From Deltaproteobacteria bacterium (lineage in GTDB: Bacteria > Desulfobacterota > DSM-4660 > Desulfatiglandales > HGW-15), in the NCBI GenBank assembly GCA_016930795.1, contig JAFGFY010000168.1:1-47372 (forward strand): a stretch of DNA of 47,372 nt. The letters are read 5' to 3'. Of this stretch, positions 25,982 through 35,757 are shown piece after piece. The notes under the pieces are model-generated. The model ran no database searches, had not been told where the DNA came from, and saw only the letters and a program-made list of their open reading frames with translations. The translations under genes were made by a program, and so were the position numbers. Positions within the stretch are counted from its first letter, which is position 1. The number at the start of each line of letters is the position of its first letter.

Positions 25982-27598
25982 ATGACACAACAAGTTAAGA
26001 TGGCCCCGGAAGATATCAATATGATCCTCGATACTATATCCAAACTGGAAAGGGATCGGCTCTCATTGGAGAGCAAGCTGGAGATGGATAAGTCCGGGGA
26101 TTTCCCCATAGAACTCATTCGTTTCATGTTAGGCCCCGATATGGCCCTTCATCTGGTCTTTGTTCCCGAGGAGTATGGAGGCCTCGGCGCCGGGGCGACT
26201 GAAATCGCCATTGTATCGGAAAGAATGGCCAAAATGGATTTGGCGATCGCCACATCTTTTCTGGCGATCTGCCTGGGTATGGACCCCATCAGAGTCGGAG
26301 CGACAGAAGAACAGAAAAAGAAGTATATAGGCAGAATCGCCGAGGAAGGTCTTATCGTGGCCTATGGCGTGACTGAACCCGAAGCAGGATCCAATGTCCA
26401 GGCCCTCAAAACTAGGGCTGAGCGGGTACTGGACGAGGAAGGAAACATCAAAGGCTACAAGATCAATGGGCAGAAACAATTCATCAGCAACGGCGGTGTG
26501 GCGGACTTCTACACGATCCTTGCCGATACACCCGAAGGCCCCTCCTTTTTTGCAGTAGAGGCGGGAACAGAAGGCTTGGTCCCCGGAAAGCATGAAGACA
26601 AGCATGGCATCAGGGCCTCTAATACATCTTCTTTGGTCCTGGAGGACCTCTACCTGCCGGCTGAGAACCTAATCGGGGGTGTAGAAGGACAGGGTTTAAA
26701 GCAGGCGAACGAAGTATTCGGCTACACAAGACTCATGGTGGCTGCATTTGGTCTTGGAGGCGGTATGGCTTCCCTGGAAAGGGCTATCAAATACTCCAAA
26801 GAAAGGGTTCAGTTCGGGACGCCGCTTTCCGAGAAGCAAGGATATACCCACACACTCTTGGTTCCACATGCCGTCCAATTGGAGGCTGCACGGGCCTTTA
26901 TCGAAGAAACCGCCCGGAGACTCGACACGGTGGAGGATAATTTACAGGTGGAAGGGTCTATTGCCAAATATTTCGCCACAGAGGCGGGAGATGCCATGGC
27001 CAATGACGGCATTCAGGCCTTTGGCGGATACGGTTACACTCGAGAATATGAAGTGGAGAAGATCAAACGTGACGTCAAGGTCCTGACTATCTATGAAGGT
27101 ACAAGCGAGATCCAGAAGAATATTATCTCTGTGTTTCGCCTTAGGGAGACGGTTCGATCAAAGGGTCGGTACTATCTGGATATGGCCGAAGCACTGGAAA
27201 ACTTTCCGGAGGACTGCGGAGCGAGGGCTTTATCTGTAGCGATCCGAATTCTCAACCAGGTGGTTTTGAGCGTTAGAGCAGCCAAATTAACCAAATCCCA
27301 GCATGTCATGTTCCTGTTGGCCGACATGATGGTGTGGTGTGAGATAGGGAAAGCCCTTTGCGAAAAAGCCGTCGACCATGACGGAACGGGAAAAACATTG
27401 GAGTATATGAAGGCAGCTGCCCGGCTTTTTGCTAGGGATGCGTCGGAAAAAGTCTATGTCAACGGGCTCAAAATCGCCTGCGGATGCGACAAAGATATGC
27501 CCGACGTCCTAGAGAGCCTCCATGCCATGAATCTTGATGAGGTCATGAGCGCCCGTCTGAGTGATATGAATTTGATCGCTGAGGAGTTGGTCAAATAA
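25982..27598 (+). CDS. Acyl-CoA dehydrogenase
   Basis: This 538-residue protein has a GGGAGG ribosome site. The acyl-CoA dehydrogenase fold is clear: PEEYGGLGAG (about 62-71), YGVTEPEAGSN (about 128-138, FAD/substrate contact), QAFGGYGYTREY (about 345-356) and the catalytic base Glu372 in YEGTSEIQ. It oxidises an acyl-CoA to the 2-enoyl-CoA using FAD and passes electrons to an ETF. The N-terminal helix bundle is shortened, and about 140 residues follow the active-site Glu, so the C-terminus is longer than the usual 380-residue enzyme. Such extended members are common in fatty-acid- and aromatic-degrading anaerobes. No ETF or thiolase gene is adjacent, so the substrate cannot be told. Confidence 0.93.
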   Translation: MTQQVKMAPEDINMILDTISKLERDRLSLESKLEMDKSGDFPIELIRFMLGPDMALHLVFVPEEYGGLGAGATEIAIVSERMAKMDLAIATSFLAICLGMDPIRVGATEEQKKKYIGRIAEEGLIVAYGVTEPEAGSNVQALKTRAERVLDEEGNIKGYKINGQKQFISNGGVADFYTILADTPEGPSFFAVEAGTEGLVPGKHEDKHGIRASNTSSLVLEDLYLPAENLIGGVEGQGLKQANEVFGYTRLMVAAFGLGGGMASLERAIKYSKERVQFGTPLSEKQGYTHTLLVPHAVQLEAARAFIEETARRLDTVEDNLQVEGSIAKYFATEAGDAMANDGIQAFGGYGYTREYEVEKIKRDVKVLTIYEGTSEIQKNIISVFRLRETVRSKGRYYLDMAEALENFPEDCGARALSVAIRILNQVVLSVRAAKLTKSQHVMFLLADMMVWCEIGKALCEKAVDHDGTGKTLEYMKAAARLFARDASEKVYVNGLKIACGCDKDMPDVLESLHAMNLDEVMSARLSDMNLIAEELVK

Positions 27599-27960
27599 TA
27601 CCCGTAAGGTTCCTCCCTTAGAGAGGGAGATCTCAGGAAGTTCCCTCCAAAATGGGCATTAAGAGAAGAAAGAAAAACCTTTGAAAAATACTCCATTTTG
27701 TTCAAGGTCAAGGAAGGTAAAAATTATAACCCTCCCGATCACCATCGGGACAGTCAGGAATACCTCCGTAGTATTTCGCGGATTAGAATTTGAGTCTGAC
27801 GCCGAGATTGGGCAAAAGGGGTGTTTTTCAAAGGTCTCAAAGACTCAATGGTTGAAAGTCACTGCACGTTCACAATGAGTGTCTGCATGCACCGGCGACC
27901 GAGAAGAGCGACGACGCTGGGAGTCTCTGGACGGTCAATGATGTATAAGCTTTCGAGGTC
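27599..27960. other. 362-bp gene-free region
   Basis: A weak hairpin (ctccct...agggag, about 27615-27631) follows the acyl-CoA dehydrogenase stop, without a T-run; it may help termination. Nothing else is recognisable. Confidence 0.3.
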
Positions 27961-30663
27961 ATGGTAAATCAGAGGAAGTATCACCGGCGATCAGGAGAAG
28001 CATGGCCTAGACGCAGGCCTAGCCCCACACAGGAGGAACCCTATAAATCCCCCAGAGCAGACCCCCATCTCAAACCTTTCTTTAAGAAGATCGGTGTTCC
28101 AAAACCCAGACCCTTTAAACCAGACCCTTTTCAAGTGGAGGCCCTTGAACAGATTAAGACATCTGATGTTCTGGTCAGCGCGCCTACGGGCGCCGGGAAG
28201 ACATGGATTGCCTCTCAGACCATCAGGCAATATCTCTCCAACGGATTGAGAGCCTGGTATGCGTCGCCGCTTAAAGCCCTTTCCAATTCGATCTATCAGG
28301 AATTGAGCCGGGAATTTGGATCCGAATCCTGCGGTATCCTGACAGGGGATCGAAAAGAGAATGCCGACGCGCCGATTATCGTGGGAACCACGGAAATTTT
28401 ACGTAATCAGCTCTATGATGCAATGCACACGGGGAAAACCATCCGGTCCGACCTGGTGATATTGGATGAGGCGCACTATCTCAGTGATCCGGATCGAGGG
28501 GTGGTCTGGGAAGAAGTCCTCATCTATCTTCCCCCCAGAGTAAGGCTTTTACTACTCTCAGCGACCGTGTCCAATGCTGAAGAGATCGCGTCATGGCTGG
28601 AGGAGAATCGCGGAACACAGACCCGAGTCGTGCGCTCTGACGATCGGCCCGTGCCGTTGGAAATGCTTTTCCTTTTCCCGGACGGATATGTCTCTCCCCT
28701 TGGCGGGAAAAGAGGACTTGCCCCCAGGGTCAAAAAGTATATCTCCTCCCGAGAAGGTAAGAGAAGAGGATCGAGACAAATCCAATTCGGGGAGATCATC
28801 TACTGTCTGAGAGCGTTTGATCTCCTTCCGGCCATCTTCTTTCTTAAATCGAGAAAAGACTGTAATCATGCCCTCCTTACCTGTCCGTCCGTGGAAAGAC
28901 CTTCTGAACTCAGAGGGCGGGCTGAACGGGAAGTCAAGGAATTTATGCAGGAGTACCCTCACCTGAGGGGGCATCCTCAACTCAGCCGGTTGTTGGACGC
29001 CGCAGTGGGCTCCCATCATGCGGGCCAGCTTCCCTACTGGAAGATGCTCATTGAGAGGATGATGAATAAAGGGTATCTGGAGGTCATCTTCTCCACATCC
29101 ACGGTGGCGGCGGGCGTGAATTTTCCCGCAAGGACCGTGGTTTTGGTCCAGAGTGACCGTTATGACGGTCATGAATTCACCAACCTCACGGCGACAGATC
29201 TTCACCAGATGATTGGTCGAGCCGGACGAAGGGGAAAGGACCATATCGGTTTTGCCCTCATCGTGCCCGGACTTCACCAGGACCCTGAACTGATACATGA
29301 ACTACGGGACTCTCCTCCTGAGCCTCTAATGAGTCAGATCCACATCAATTTCTCCATGACCCTGAACCTGCTCTTATCCCATACCCCCATGGAGGTGAAG
29401 GATCTGCTGGACCGTTCATTTGCCGCATTCCAAGAGAAAAAGGCTGGATCTCCTGCGCAGAGGCGCTGGGGGGAGATGCTTAAAGTCTTAAATAACGCAC
29501 TCCCACGCGGTGTGTGCAATACGGGTGACCCCTACGAGATTCTGGAAAACATCGAGAAAAGGCTGGAGACAAAGAAAGAAAAAAGAGTGATGACAAGAGA
29601 GATTCGGAACGAAAGGCGACTCAAAACATACACCCCCTTCCTGCGACCCGGGCGATTGTTTCTTCATAAGAATAAGGGCGTCTATGTCATCTTTCATACC
29701 TACAAGGATGAAGGAAGATTGATCTGTGCGGCCCAGAATATTCAAGAGACCGTTCGAGCCAGGAAACGCAAAATCCGGTTGAGAAAAGTCTCTTTCGACA
29801 AAATCCGAGCCCTCTACGATTATCGAGTCGATCTGCCGGAGGGGTATTCTTTGGAAAGATTGCAGGCACTTTTCGATGCCATCAGGCGAGAAGACCTGGA
29901 GTTATTGCATGTCGACGCCTACGAAGAAACAGCCGAAGAAGAGCTGGATCTCATTCAGAAAAGGCTGAGCGATCTTCCATGTGAGAGGTGTGAACACCTC
30001 AATGAATGCCACACGGCAAAGAACAAGAAACTGAAAAGGATCTTAAAAGAATTTCGGTCCCTTGCTTATAAGATGGAGGGAGACAAGGGTGGGTTGTGGG
30101 CCAGTTTCAAAAGACATCTCAGGTTTCTCAAAGAGATGGGTTTTGTGGACGAGATGGATCGATTAACCCCTGACGGGGACTGGGCATCTAAATTGAGACT
30201 GGACCAGCCCCTTCTTATTGCCGAAGCCATCAGAAAAAAGGCCCTAACCGGTATTTCCCCTGAGGTCATGGCAGGGTGCATAGCGCCTTTTGTCTGGGAT
30301 CGGGTCCAGGAGGTAGAGTTTCAGACTCGAAGTCCCATGGACCTTACGGATTGTGAGGATGCCTTTCACAACGTGATCGAATCGATTCAGGAGATCAGGA
30401 GGCTGAAAGTAAAGCGGGGATTTGAAAGCCCGCCCATCCTTTTTTGGCCCGCGGCAGCCCTGTTTTTATGGGCCAAAGGAGTGCCGTGGGAATCGCTTTT
30501 ATCCTATATTCCTGTAGATGAAGGGGATATGGCCTCTCTGATTCTAAGGACGGCAGACCACTTGCGACAGGCGACAGACCTGAAAAAATCCCACCCCGAA
30601 CTCGTCTCCGTAGCCCACACGGCCATAGTGCGTATCCTGCGTGAACCTGTCCTTATCTCCTAG
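27961..30663 (+). CDS. Ski2-like DEAH-box helicase
   Basis: This 900-residue superfamily 2 helicase has a Lys/Arg/Pro-rich N-terminus (1-55), then Walker A at 74-81 (APTGAGKT), DEAH at 169-172, motif III LLSATVSN (about 200-207) and motif VI QMIGRAGRRGKD (about 418-429). The motif VI form with GRAGRRG, the SPLKALSNS motif Ia and the long C-terminal helical region are those of the Ski2/Mtr4 branch, which unwinds RNA or DNA. Cys674, Cys677 and Cys683 form a possible metal site in the C-terminal part. Bacterial members are poorly characterised. It reads as a single gene, convergent with the asparagine-synthetase gene. Confidence 0.9.
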   Translation: MVNQRKYHRRSGEAWPRRRPSPTQEEPYKSPRADPHLKPFFKKIGVPKPRPFKPDPFQVEALEQIKTSDVLVSAPTGAGKTWIASQTIRQYLSNGLRAWYASPLKALSNSIYQELSREFGSESCGILTGDRKENADAPIIVGTTEILRNQLYDAMHTGKTIRSDLVILDEAHYLSDPDRGVVWEEVLIYLPPRVRLLLLSATVSNAEEIASWLEENRGTQTRVVRSDDRPVPLEMLFLFPDGYVSPLGGKRGLAPRVKKYISSREGKRRGSRQIQFGEIIYCLRAFDLLPAIFFLKSRKDCNHALLTCPSVERPSELRGRAEREVKEFMQEYPHLRGHPQLSRLLDAAVGSHHAGQLPYWKMLIERMMNKGYLEVIFSTSTVAAGVNFPARTVVLVQSDRYDGHEFTNLTATDLHQMIGRAGRRGKDHIGFALIVPGLHQDPELIHELRDSPPEPLMSQIHINFSMTLNLLLSHTPMEVKDLLDRSFAAFQEKKAGSPAQRRWGEMLKVLNNALPRGVCNTGDPYEILENIEKRLETKKEKRVMTREIRNERRLKTYTPFLRPGRLFLHKNKGVYVIFHTYKDEGRLICAAQNIQETVRARKRKIRLRKVSFDKIRALYDYRVDLPEGYSLERLQALFDAIRREDLELLHVDAYEETAEEELDLIQKRLSDLPCERCEHLNECHTAKNKKLKRILKEFRSLAYKMEGDKGGLWASFKRHLRFLKEMGFVDEMDRLTPDGDWASKLRLDQPLLIAEAIRKKALTGISPEVMAGCIAPFVWDRVQEVEFQTRSPMDLTDCEDAFHNVIESIQEIRRLKVKRGFESPPILFWPAAALFLWAKGVPWESLLSYIPVDEGDMASLILRTADHLRQATDLKKSHPELVSVAHTAIVRILREPVLIS

Positions 30664-30808
30664 CATCGTGTCCCGATAGAAACTTGCATAAAATAGTACC
30701 TGAAGACAGATCCATAAGGAGGTACGACGGTCTCTTTTTAGTTCCGTCGCCCAAAAGACGCTCAAACCTGTAACCGCCCAAAAAGAGGACAGGGCCGCGA
30801 ATTCTTCT

Positions 30809-32830
30809 TCATTTTTGCCTTAACTCATTTCCAGAAGCATCTGGCTGTACGCGATTTATAACGGTTACGGGTTCAGGAGGAATCTCGTCACAGTTCCCTT
30901 TACCGTCCTGCTCTATATAGTGATGATGTACAAGCATAGTTGAGAGGATGGCGGTTATGCGCATGTTATCCGTGTTGCTCATCTTGAGTCCTTTTACCTT
31001 TCGGCATTTGGATACAAGTCCTAATGCCTGTTTGGGTAAAAAGATATTCGCTTTCTTCAATTTGGCTTCACTTGTCAGATCATCTACCCAGTCCAGACTA
31101 TTTCCATGAAAAAAGCTCGCCGCATCCGGTGCCCTATAGGGCTTTTTAGGACGATTCAATATGGGATCAGGGATGATATCCTTAAAGGCGATCTTTAAAA
31201 GATGCTTTTCATCAAGACCGAGGAGTTTATGTCTTGGAGGAAGCTGGTTGGCAAAATCAACCAGTTCACAGTCAAGAAAGGGAAATCGACCTTCCACTGA
31301 ATTGGCCATCAACATCCTGTCCCCCTGAGCCGAAAGAATGTATCCTGACAACAATGAGACCATCTCCAGCCACTGGGCTCTGCATAAAGGATCCCACATT
31401 TCATGAGCATCCGGCAGCAGGGATATGAGGTCCTTTTCCACGTTCTTCTTTTCTGTTTCCGCGTGTAGATCTGGATTGAGCATGAGTTTGATCGATGATG
31501 TCGTATCCCATCGTGGGCGGTGTGAAAGCGCAGGGTCCGCAGGATCAAGGCTTTTTCCGAAAAAGGCTCGGGCAAATGCCGGGGCCTCGCCGGGAGTTCG
31601 AGCCATCCATGGATAAAGCCGTAATACGATATTTCCTCTTTTTGCGGACTGTGGATTTCTGGCAAGGAATAGACGAACCCTGGCCTCACGAAAAATATCG
31701 TATCCTGCGAGCACTTCATCCGCTCCTTCTCCTGTGACCACAACCTTGTATCCAGATTCACGTACGAGCTTTGAAAGAAGGAACAATGGGGCCGGGGCTG
31801 TCCTCAGGATCGGACGTTCCGTATGCCATATCACATGGGGAAATACTTCTCCGATATCTTCTTGTGAAATACGGACATCCCTGTGTTCAGCGCCAAGCCT
31901 ATTCACCATCTCCCTTTGATAACTCCCTTCATCAAATTCAGGATCAGCGAAACGAATGGAAAAGGTTCTTAGAGGAGCTTGGGTGTATTTCGCGACAATG
32001 GAAGATGTGATTGATGAATCGATTCCGCCAGACAGATAGGCCCCAACAGGTACATCGCTTCTTGTGAAACGCAACTGGGAGGCTTTTATTAAATACTTTC
32101 CGAGAAGATCAGCATTCTCTTGCTCACTCAATGCTTCGGAATCATCCGACAACGGAAAGCGAATGGACCAGTAGGGCTCTGACCTTAAGCTTCCATTGGT
32201 CACTATCGCAAAGTGGCCGGGCTTCAGTTCCTCTATGCCTTTAAACGATGTTCTTGGGGCTACGGGACTCCAAAAAGTAAAGATCTCGGAGAGACCCGCG
32301 GGATCAAGCTCCCGTTTGACGTCTCTGCAGGCAAATAGAGATTTGACCTCTGAAGCAAAGAGGAGTCTGTTGTCACATTGCGTATAGTAGAGAGGCCGAA
32401 TTCCGAGACGGTCACGGGAGAGTATTACGCTGTTTCTTGCTTTGTCCCATAGGGCAATTGCCCATTGGCCGTTAAATCGCTCAAAGCATGAGGTTCCCCA
32501 TTCTTCATAGGCATGTACGATGACCTCAGTATCACTTTTTGTTTTGAATTGATGTCCCAGGCCATGCAATTCTGTAGCGAGTTCAAGATAGTTGAATATC
32601 TCACCATTAAAAGTAATCCAGATGGCTTCATCTTCATTAGACAAAGGCTGGGCACCGGTCTCAAGGTCTATGATGGCGAGACGCGTGTGTCCCAGCGCGA
32701 CCTGGGAATCACGATAATAGCCGCTGGAGTCAGGCCCGCGGTGTTTAAGTCTTCCCATCATACGAACAAGGAGGTCCAAATCAGGTGGAGGACTGTCACC
32801 GATATTGACTATTCCACAGATTCCACACAT
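30809..32830 (-). CDS. asnB: Asparagine synthetase (glutamine-hydrolysing)-like amidotransferase
   Basis: The protein has 673 residues. Cys2 is the class II glutaminase nucleophile (MCGICG). HRGPDSSG (30-37) and FNGEIFN (74-80) belong to the glutamine pocket. The synthetase half has the ATP pyrophosphatase loop SGGIDSS at 267-273 and VVTGEGADEVLAGY. True asparagine synthetase B makes asparagine from aspartate. Longer members of 620-680 residues, like this one, are frequent in surface-polysaccharide loci, where they amidate sugar acids or other carboxylates. The overlapping upstream acyl-carrier-like gene and the divergent sugar dehydrogenase favour the second role, but neither role is excluded. 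The start overlaps the preceding gene by 22 bp. Confidence 0.87.
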   Translation of the reverse strand: MCGICGIVNIGDSPPPDLDLLVRMMGRLKHRGPDSSGYYRDSQVALGHTRLAIIDLETGAQPLSNEDEAIWITFNGEIFNYLELATELHGLGHQFKTKSDTEVIVHAYEEWGTSCFERFNGQWAIALWDKARNSVILSRDRLGIRPLYYTQCDNRLLFASEVKSLFACRDVKRELDPAGLSEIFTFWSPVAPRTSFKGIEELKPGHFAIVTNGSLRSEPYWSIRFPLSDDSEALSEQENADLLGKYLIKASQLRFTRSDVPVGAYLSGGIDSSITSSIVAKYTQAPLRTFSIRFADPEFDEGSYQREMVNRLGAEHRDVRISQEDIGEVFPHVIWHTERPILRTAPAPLFLLSKLVRESGYKVVVTGEGADEVLAGYDIFREARVRLFLARNPQSAKRGNIVLRLYPWMARTPGEAPAFARAFFGKSLDPADPALSHRPRWDTTSSIKLMLNPDLHAETEKKNVEKDLISLLPDAHEMWDPLCRAQWLEMVSLLSGYILSAQGDRMLMANSVEGRFPFLDCELVDFANQLPPRHKLLGLDEKHLLKIAFKDIIPDPILNRPKKPYRAPDAASFFHGNSLDWVDDLTSEAKLKKANIFLPKQALGLVSKCRKVKGLKMSNTDNMRITAILSTMLVHHHYIEQDGKGNCDEIPPEPVTVINRVQPDASGNELRQK

Positions 32831-33042
32831 GCTTCCTCCATATTCAACTTTTTGAGCACGAATTTTTCAGTCTTCTCGTGTGTGCCAAGATTATACTCAG
32901 AGATCTCTTCATCTGTCAGGACAAATCCAAAGGTCTCTTCAACAAAAAGAGCTACCTCCAAAAGCGCTGCTTCGTCTTTTCCCGCGTCTTTCCTTATTCC
33001 TGCAAACTCTTTGATGATTTTTTTTACTTCAAGCGCATTCAT
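32809..33042 (-). CDS. Acyl-carrier-protein-like protein lacking the phosphopantetheine serine
   Basis: The protein has 77 residues from the ATG at 33042, which follows a purine-rich stretch; a GTG at 33087 would add 15 residues. Size, acidity and the pattern VKKIIKEFAG...LLEVALFVEETFGFVLTDEEI match a small acyl carrier protein with its helix II and following loop. In canonical carriers helix II begins Asp-Ser-Leu, with Ser carrying phosphopantetheine. Aligned by eye the same place is Asp23-Glu24-Ala25, so the attachment Ser is absent. It may act as a non-acylated binding partner of the amidotransferase, whose start it overlaps by 22 bp. The ACP-fold assignment is probable but rests on pattern alone. 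Confidence 0.65.
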   Translation of the reverse strand: MNALEVKKIIKEFAGIRKDAGKDEAALLEVALFVEETFGFVLTDEEISEYNLGTHEKTEKFVLKKLNMEEACVESVE

Positions 33043-33136
33043 TATGCTTTCTTTTCTTCTCTCCTCCGAGGTGTTTTCTCTGAGCACAATTCGGAAACCT
33101 TTTGTAATATACGCCTGTGACAGTGTATTAGTTTTC

Positions 33137-33172
33137 GGTTTCAGGTGTCAATCCCAAGGTTTCAGGTATCAA
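33137..33172. repeat. Two 15-bp direct repeats, 21 bp apart
   Basis: ggtttcaggtgtcaa at 33137-33151 and ggtttcaggtatcaa at 33158-33172 differ at one base. Their spacing is two DNA helical turns, which would suit a dimeric regulator in this divergent promoter region. They could also be a fragment of a low-complexity repeat. Confidence 0.45.
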
Positions 33173-33327
33173 GGATTTTCGGATCATAGACCCTGAATCG
33201 TCTTCCGCTAAGAGTTTATTTGAAATCCTCCTTGACCTTTTTCCAGGTCTCATCAATATGAATGAAATCATAAGGCCTGGTTACCAAGAAAAATTCACGA
33301 CTGTTCCATCGCGCCATGTACAAATAT

Positions 33328-33356
33328 TTGATGAAAATTCAATATTATTTTATAAT
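33328..33356 (+). promoter_or_regulatory. Predicted sigma-70 promoter of the nucleotide-sugar dehydrogenase gene
   Basis: TTGATG at 33328-33333 and TATAAT at 33351-33356 are separated by exactly 17 bp in an AT-rich stretch. The expected start of transcription (about 33363) lies only about 19 bp before the coding start, leaving room for just the AAAAGGAG ribosome site. Confidence 0.75.
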
Positions 33357-33381
33357 GGAATGAATTTAAAAGGAGAATCAT

Positions 33382-35016
33382 ATGGAATATTCAATCAGTC
33401 CCTCGGGTGAAAAATTCAAACTACCTGATGACGATGAATACAAGAAAGAATTCCTCAAACTTGAAAAACTTGTCGAGGAGCAGAGGAAAGCCGGCAAAGA
33501 GATCGTTGTTGTGATGGGTCTAGGATTCGTCGGTGCGGTGATGGCTGGCGTTGTGGCAGATTCTGTGGATAAGTCCACCGGGAAACCTGGAAAATATGTT
33601 ATCGGCATGCAGCGTCCCAGCAATCGTAGTTACTGGAAGATTCCTCTGTTTAACCGCGGAATTTCTCCTGTAAAAGCAGAAGACCCTGAGGTCGCTCCTA
33701 TGATCGAGCGCTGTGTGAAAGAGAAAAAGAGTATGAGTGCCACATTTACCTATGATGCTCTAAAGCTTGCTGATGTATTGGTCGTGGATGTCCAATGCGA
33801 TTTTCTCAAAGAGGATTTAGGAAACCTTAGGACAGGTCATGCTGAAATCAGCGCGTTGGAAGAGAGCTTCAAGATTATCGGAGAGAAGATCGACCCCAAG
33901 TGTCTTGTTTTGATTGAAACGACCGTCCCACCAGGTACGACTGAATACATAGCCTACCCTCATATCAAAAAGGCATTTCAAAAGAGGGGCATCAAAGAAG
34001 AGCCGCTGCTCGCGCATAGCTATGAGAGAGTGATGCCGGGTAAAGAATATGTTAGATCGGTTCGAGACTTCTGGCGTGTCTGTAGCGGTATTAATGATGA
34101 GAGCAAAGAAAGGGTAACCAAGTTCCTTTCAGAGGTCTTAAACGTGGAGGAATACCCTCTTACAGTCCTTGAGAAACCGGTTGAAAGCGAGACATGCAAG
34201 ATCGTGGAAAACAGCTACCGGGCCACAATCCTTGCCTTCTTACATGAGTGGAGTTTGTTTGCTGAGACCAACGGTGTAGACCTCCTCAAGGTCATTCAAG
34301 CCATCAAGGTCAGGCCCACGCATAACAATATTATCTTTCCCGGTCCGGGCATAGGAGGATACTGCCTACCAAAAGACGGCGGACTAGGACTCTGGGCCTA
34401 TAAACACCTGATGGGCTTTGAAAATGATATCTTCAAGATAACTCCAGAGGCCATCAATATCAATGACACACGTGGTCTTCATGTAGCGCAACTTGTTAGA
34501 GATGCTCTCAGGAATATGGGCCAGATGGTCGCTGCATCACAGATCACAATACTCGGGGTCTCGTACCGTGAAGATGTTGGTGATACCCGTTACAGCGGCT
34601 CAGAAGTCATAATTCGCAAGTTGACCGAGATGGGCGCTGAAGTAAAGGCCCATGACCCCTATGTAGAGCACTGGTGGGAGCTTGAAAGCCAGGAGACTTA
34701 CCCTGCAGTAGGAACCAGTTGGGCACGCTTTTTTCGAAATCAGGATCATTTGAGCGAGTTCAAGATGTCAAAAGACCTGAAGGAGGCATTGGAGGGTTGC
34801 GATGCCGTTGTCATGGCAGTGCGCCATGCACCATACTTGGATCTGGACCCTGATGAAGTCGTTAAAATGGCGGAAGGCCCCATAGCCATCGTGGACTGTT
34901 TTGGAATTCTTGATGACGTCAAGATCGAGAGGTACTTCGAGCTGGGATGCGAGGTCAAAGGCTTAGGTCGTGGGCACATCAATAGGATTAAGGGGAAAGT
35001 GAGGGAGAGGAGATAG
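33382..35016 (+). CDS. Nucleotide-sugar dehydrogenase (UDP-glucose/GDP-mannose dehydrogenase family)
   Basis: This 544-residue protein follows a strong AAAAGGAG site. A 40-residue leader precedes the Rossmann motif GLGFVG (46-51). ETTVPPGTTEY (about 177-187) and the catalytic cysteine Cys328 in GPGIGGYCLPKDG are family hallmarks. The C-terminal third binds the nucleotide sugar (SYREDVGDTRYS, DPYVEHWW). The family oxidises the sugar C6 alcohol to a uronic acid in two NAD-dependent steps through a Cys thioester. Typical members have 420-450 residues, so this one has an N-terminal extension and inserts of about 100 residues. The exact sugar is not predictable. The divergent amidotransferase could act on the uronic acid product. 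Confidence 0.92.
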   Translation: MEYSISPSGEKFKLPDDDEYKKEFLKLEKLVEEQRKAGKEIVVVMGLGFVGAVMAGVVADSVDKSTGKPGKYVIGMQRPSNRSYWKIPLFNRGISPVKAEDPEVAPMIERCVKEKKSMSATFTYDALKLADVLVVDVQCDFLKEDLGNLRTGHAEISALEESFKIIGEKIDPKCLVLIETTVPPGTTEYIAYPHIKKAFQKRGIKEEPLLAHSYERVMPGKEYVRSVRDFWRVCSGINDESKERVTKFLSEVLNVEEYPLTVLEKPVESETCKIVENSYRATILAFLHEWSLFAETNGVDLLKVIQAIKVRPTHNNIIFPGPGIGGYCLPKDGGLGLWAYKHLMGFENDIFKITPEAININDTRGLHVAQLVRDALRNMGQMVAASQITILGVSYREDVGDTRYSGSEVIIRKLTEMGAEVKAHDPYVEHWWELESQETYPAVGTSWARFFRNQDHLSEFKMSKDLKEALEGCDAVVMAVRHAPYLDLDPDEVVKMAEGPIAIVDCFGILDDVKIERYFELGCEVKGLGRGHINRIKGKVRERR

Positions 35017-35079
35017 GAAGCAAGTGGCCCCTATCCGGATTATGATGTGGTCAGGTCCATGGATGATTCTCTCAGCCGT

Positions 35080-35757
35080 TCACAACTCATTGAACAAGAA
35101 TCTCGGCAACCATAGAAAAACCTTGTAGAAAAAATCAACCGGCCCTAAAACAAAATAGGACAATCCTCCTGACACGAGGAGGACGATCAGGATGATCATT
35201 CCGTAACGTTCAAGCCGTAGGTAGAGATTGTAGTGTTCTGTCGGAAGAAATCTCATGACGACTTTGCTGCCGTCCAAAGGGGGAATAGGGATAAGATTCA
35301 GAAATGCAAGGAACAGGTTTAGGTAGATAACCGCTTTCGACAATTCAGAAAGCGAGACATGGACAAATACAAGGGATGAGGGCACAAACTTGTTCACCAG
35401 CACTAAAATAAATGAGAAGATAAAGGCGAGCAGAAGATTCGATCCGGGGCCTGCCAACGCGACCCACATGGTTCCTTTTCTTATGTCAATATGGCGGTGA
35501 AAATTGTGAGGATTAAAAGGAACCGGCTTGGCCCATCCAAAAACAGGCCCTCCGAGAAAGAGCATCACAAGGGGTAAAATGACCGTCCCTATCATATCGA
35601 TGTGGGGAAGAGGGTTGAGAGTGAGTCTTCCCATGTTCTTGGCTGTAGGGTCGCCAAGTCTGTTGGCCATCCAACCGTGTGCCCATTCATGGAGGACGAT
35701 TGAAAAGACAATAGGCACCACCCAGATGATGATCCTCAGTATGAGATCATGATTCAT
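35080..35757 (-). CDS. Site-2 protease-like M50 zinc metallopeptidase
   Basis: This 225-residue integral membrane protein has the intramembrane zinc motif His23-Glu24-x-x-His27 (HEWAH) in the first hydrophobic segment. NLIPIPPLDGSKVV (about 155-168) supplies the Asp ligand of the second motif. Four or more further hydrophobic helices match the short bacterial M50 group (YwhC/sll0862-like), which has no PDZ domain. M50 proteases cut membrane-bound regulators, for example anti-sigma factors, but this minimal group has no proven substrate. The gene is alone on the - strand, convergent with the sugar dehydrogenase and divergent from the MEMO gene. Confidence 0.9.
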   Translation of the reverse strand: MNHDLILRIIIWVVPIVFSIVLHEWAHGWMANRLGDPTAKNMGRLTLNPLPHIDMIGTVILPLVMLFLGGPVFGWAKPVPFNPHNFHRHIDIRKGTMWVALAGPGSNLLLAFIFSFILVLVNKFVPSSLVFVHVSLSELSKAVIYLNLFLAFLNLIPIPPLDGSKVVMRFLPTEHYNLYLRLERYGMIILIVLLVSGGLSYFVLGPVDFFYKVFLWLPRFLFNEL

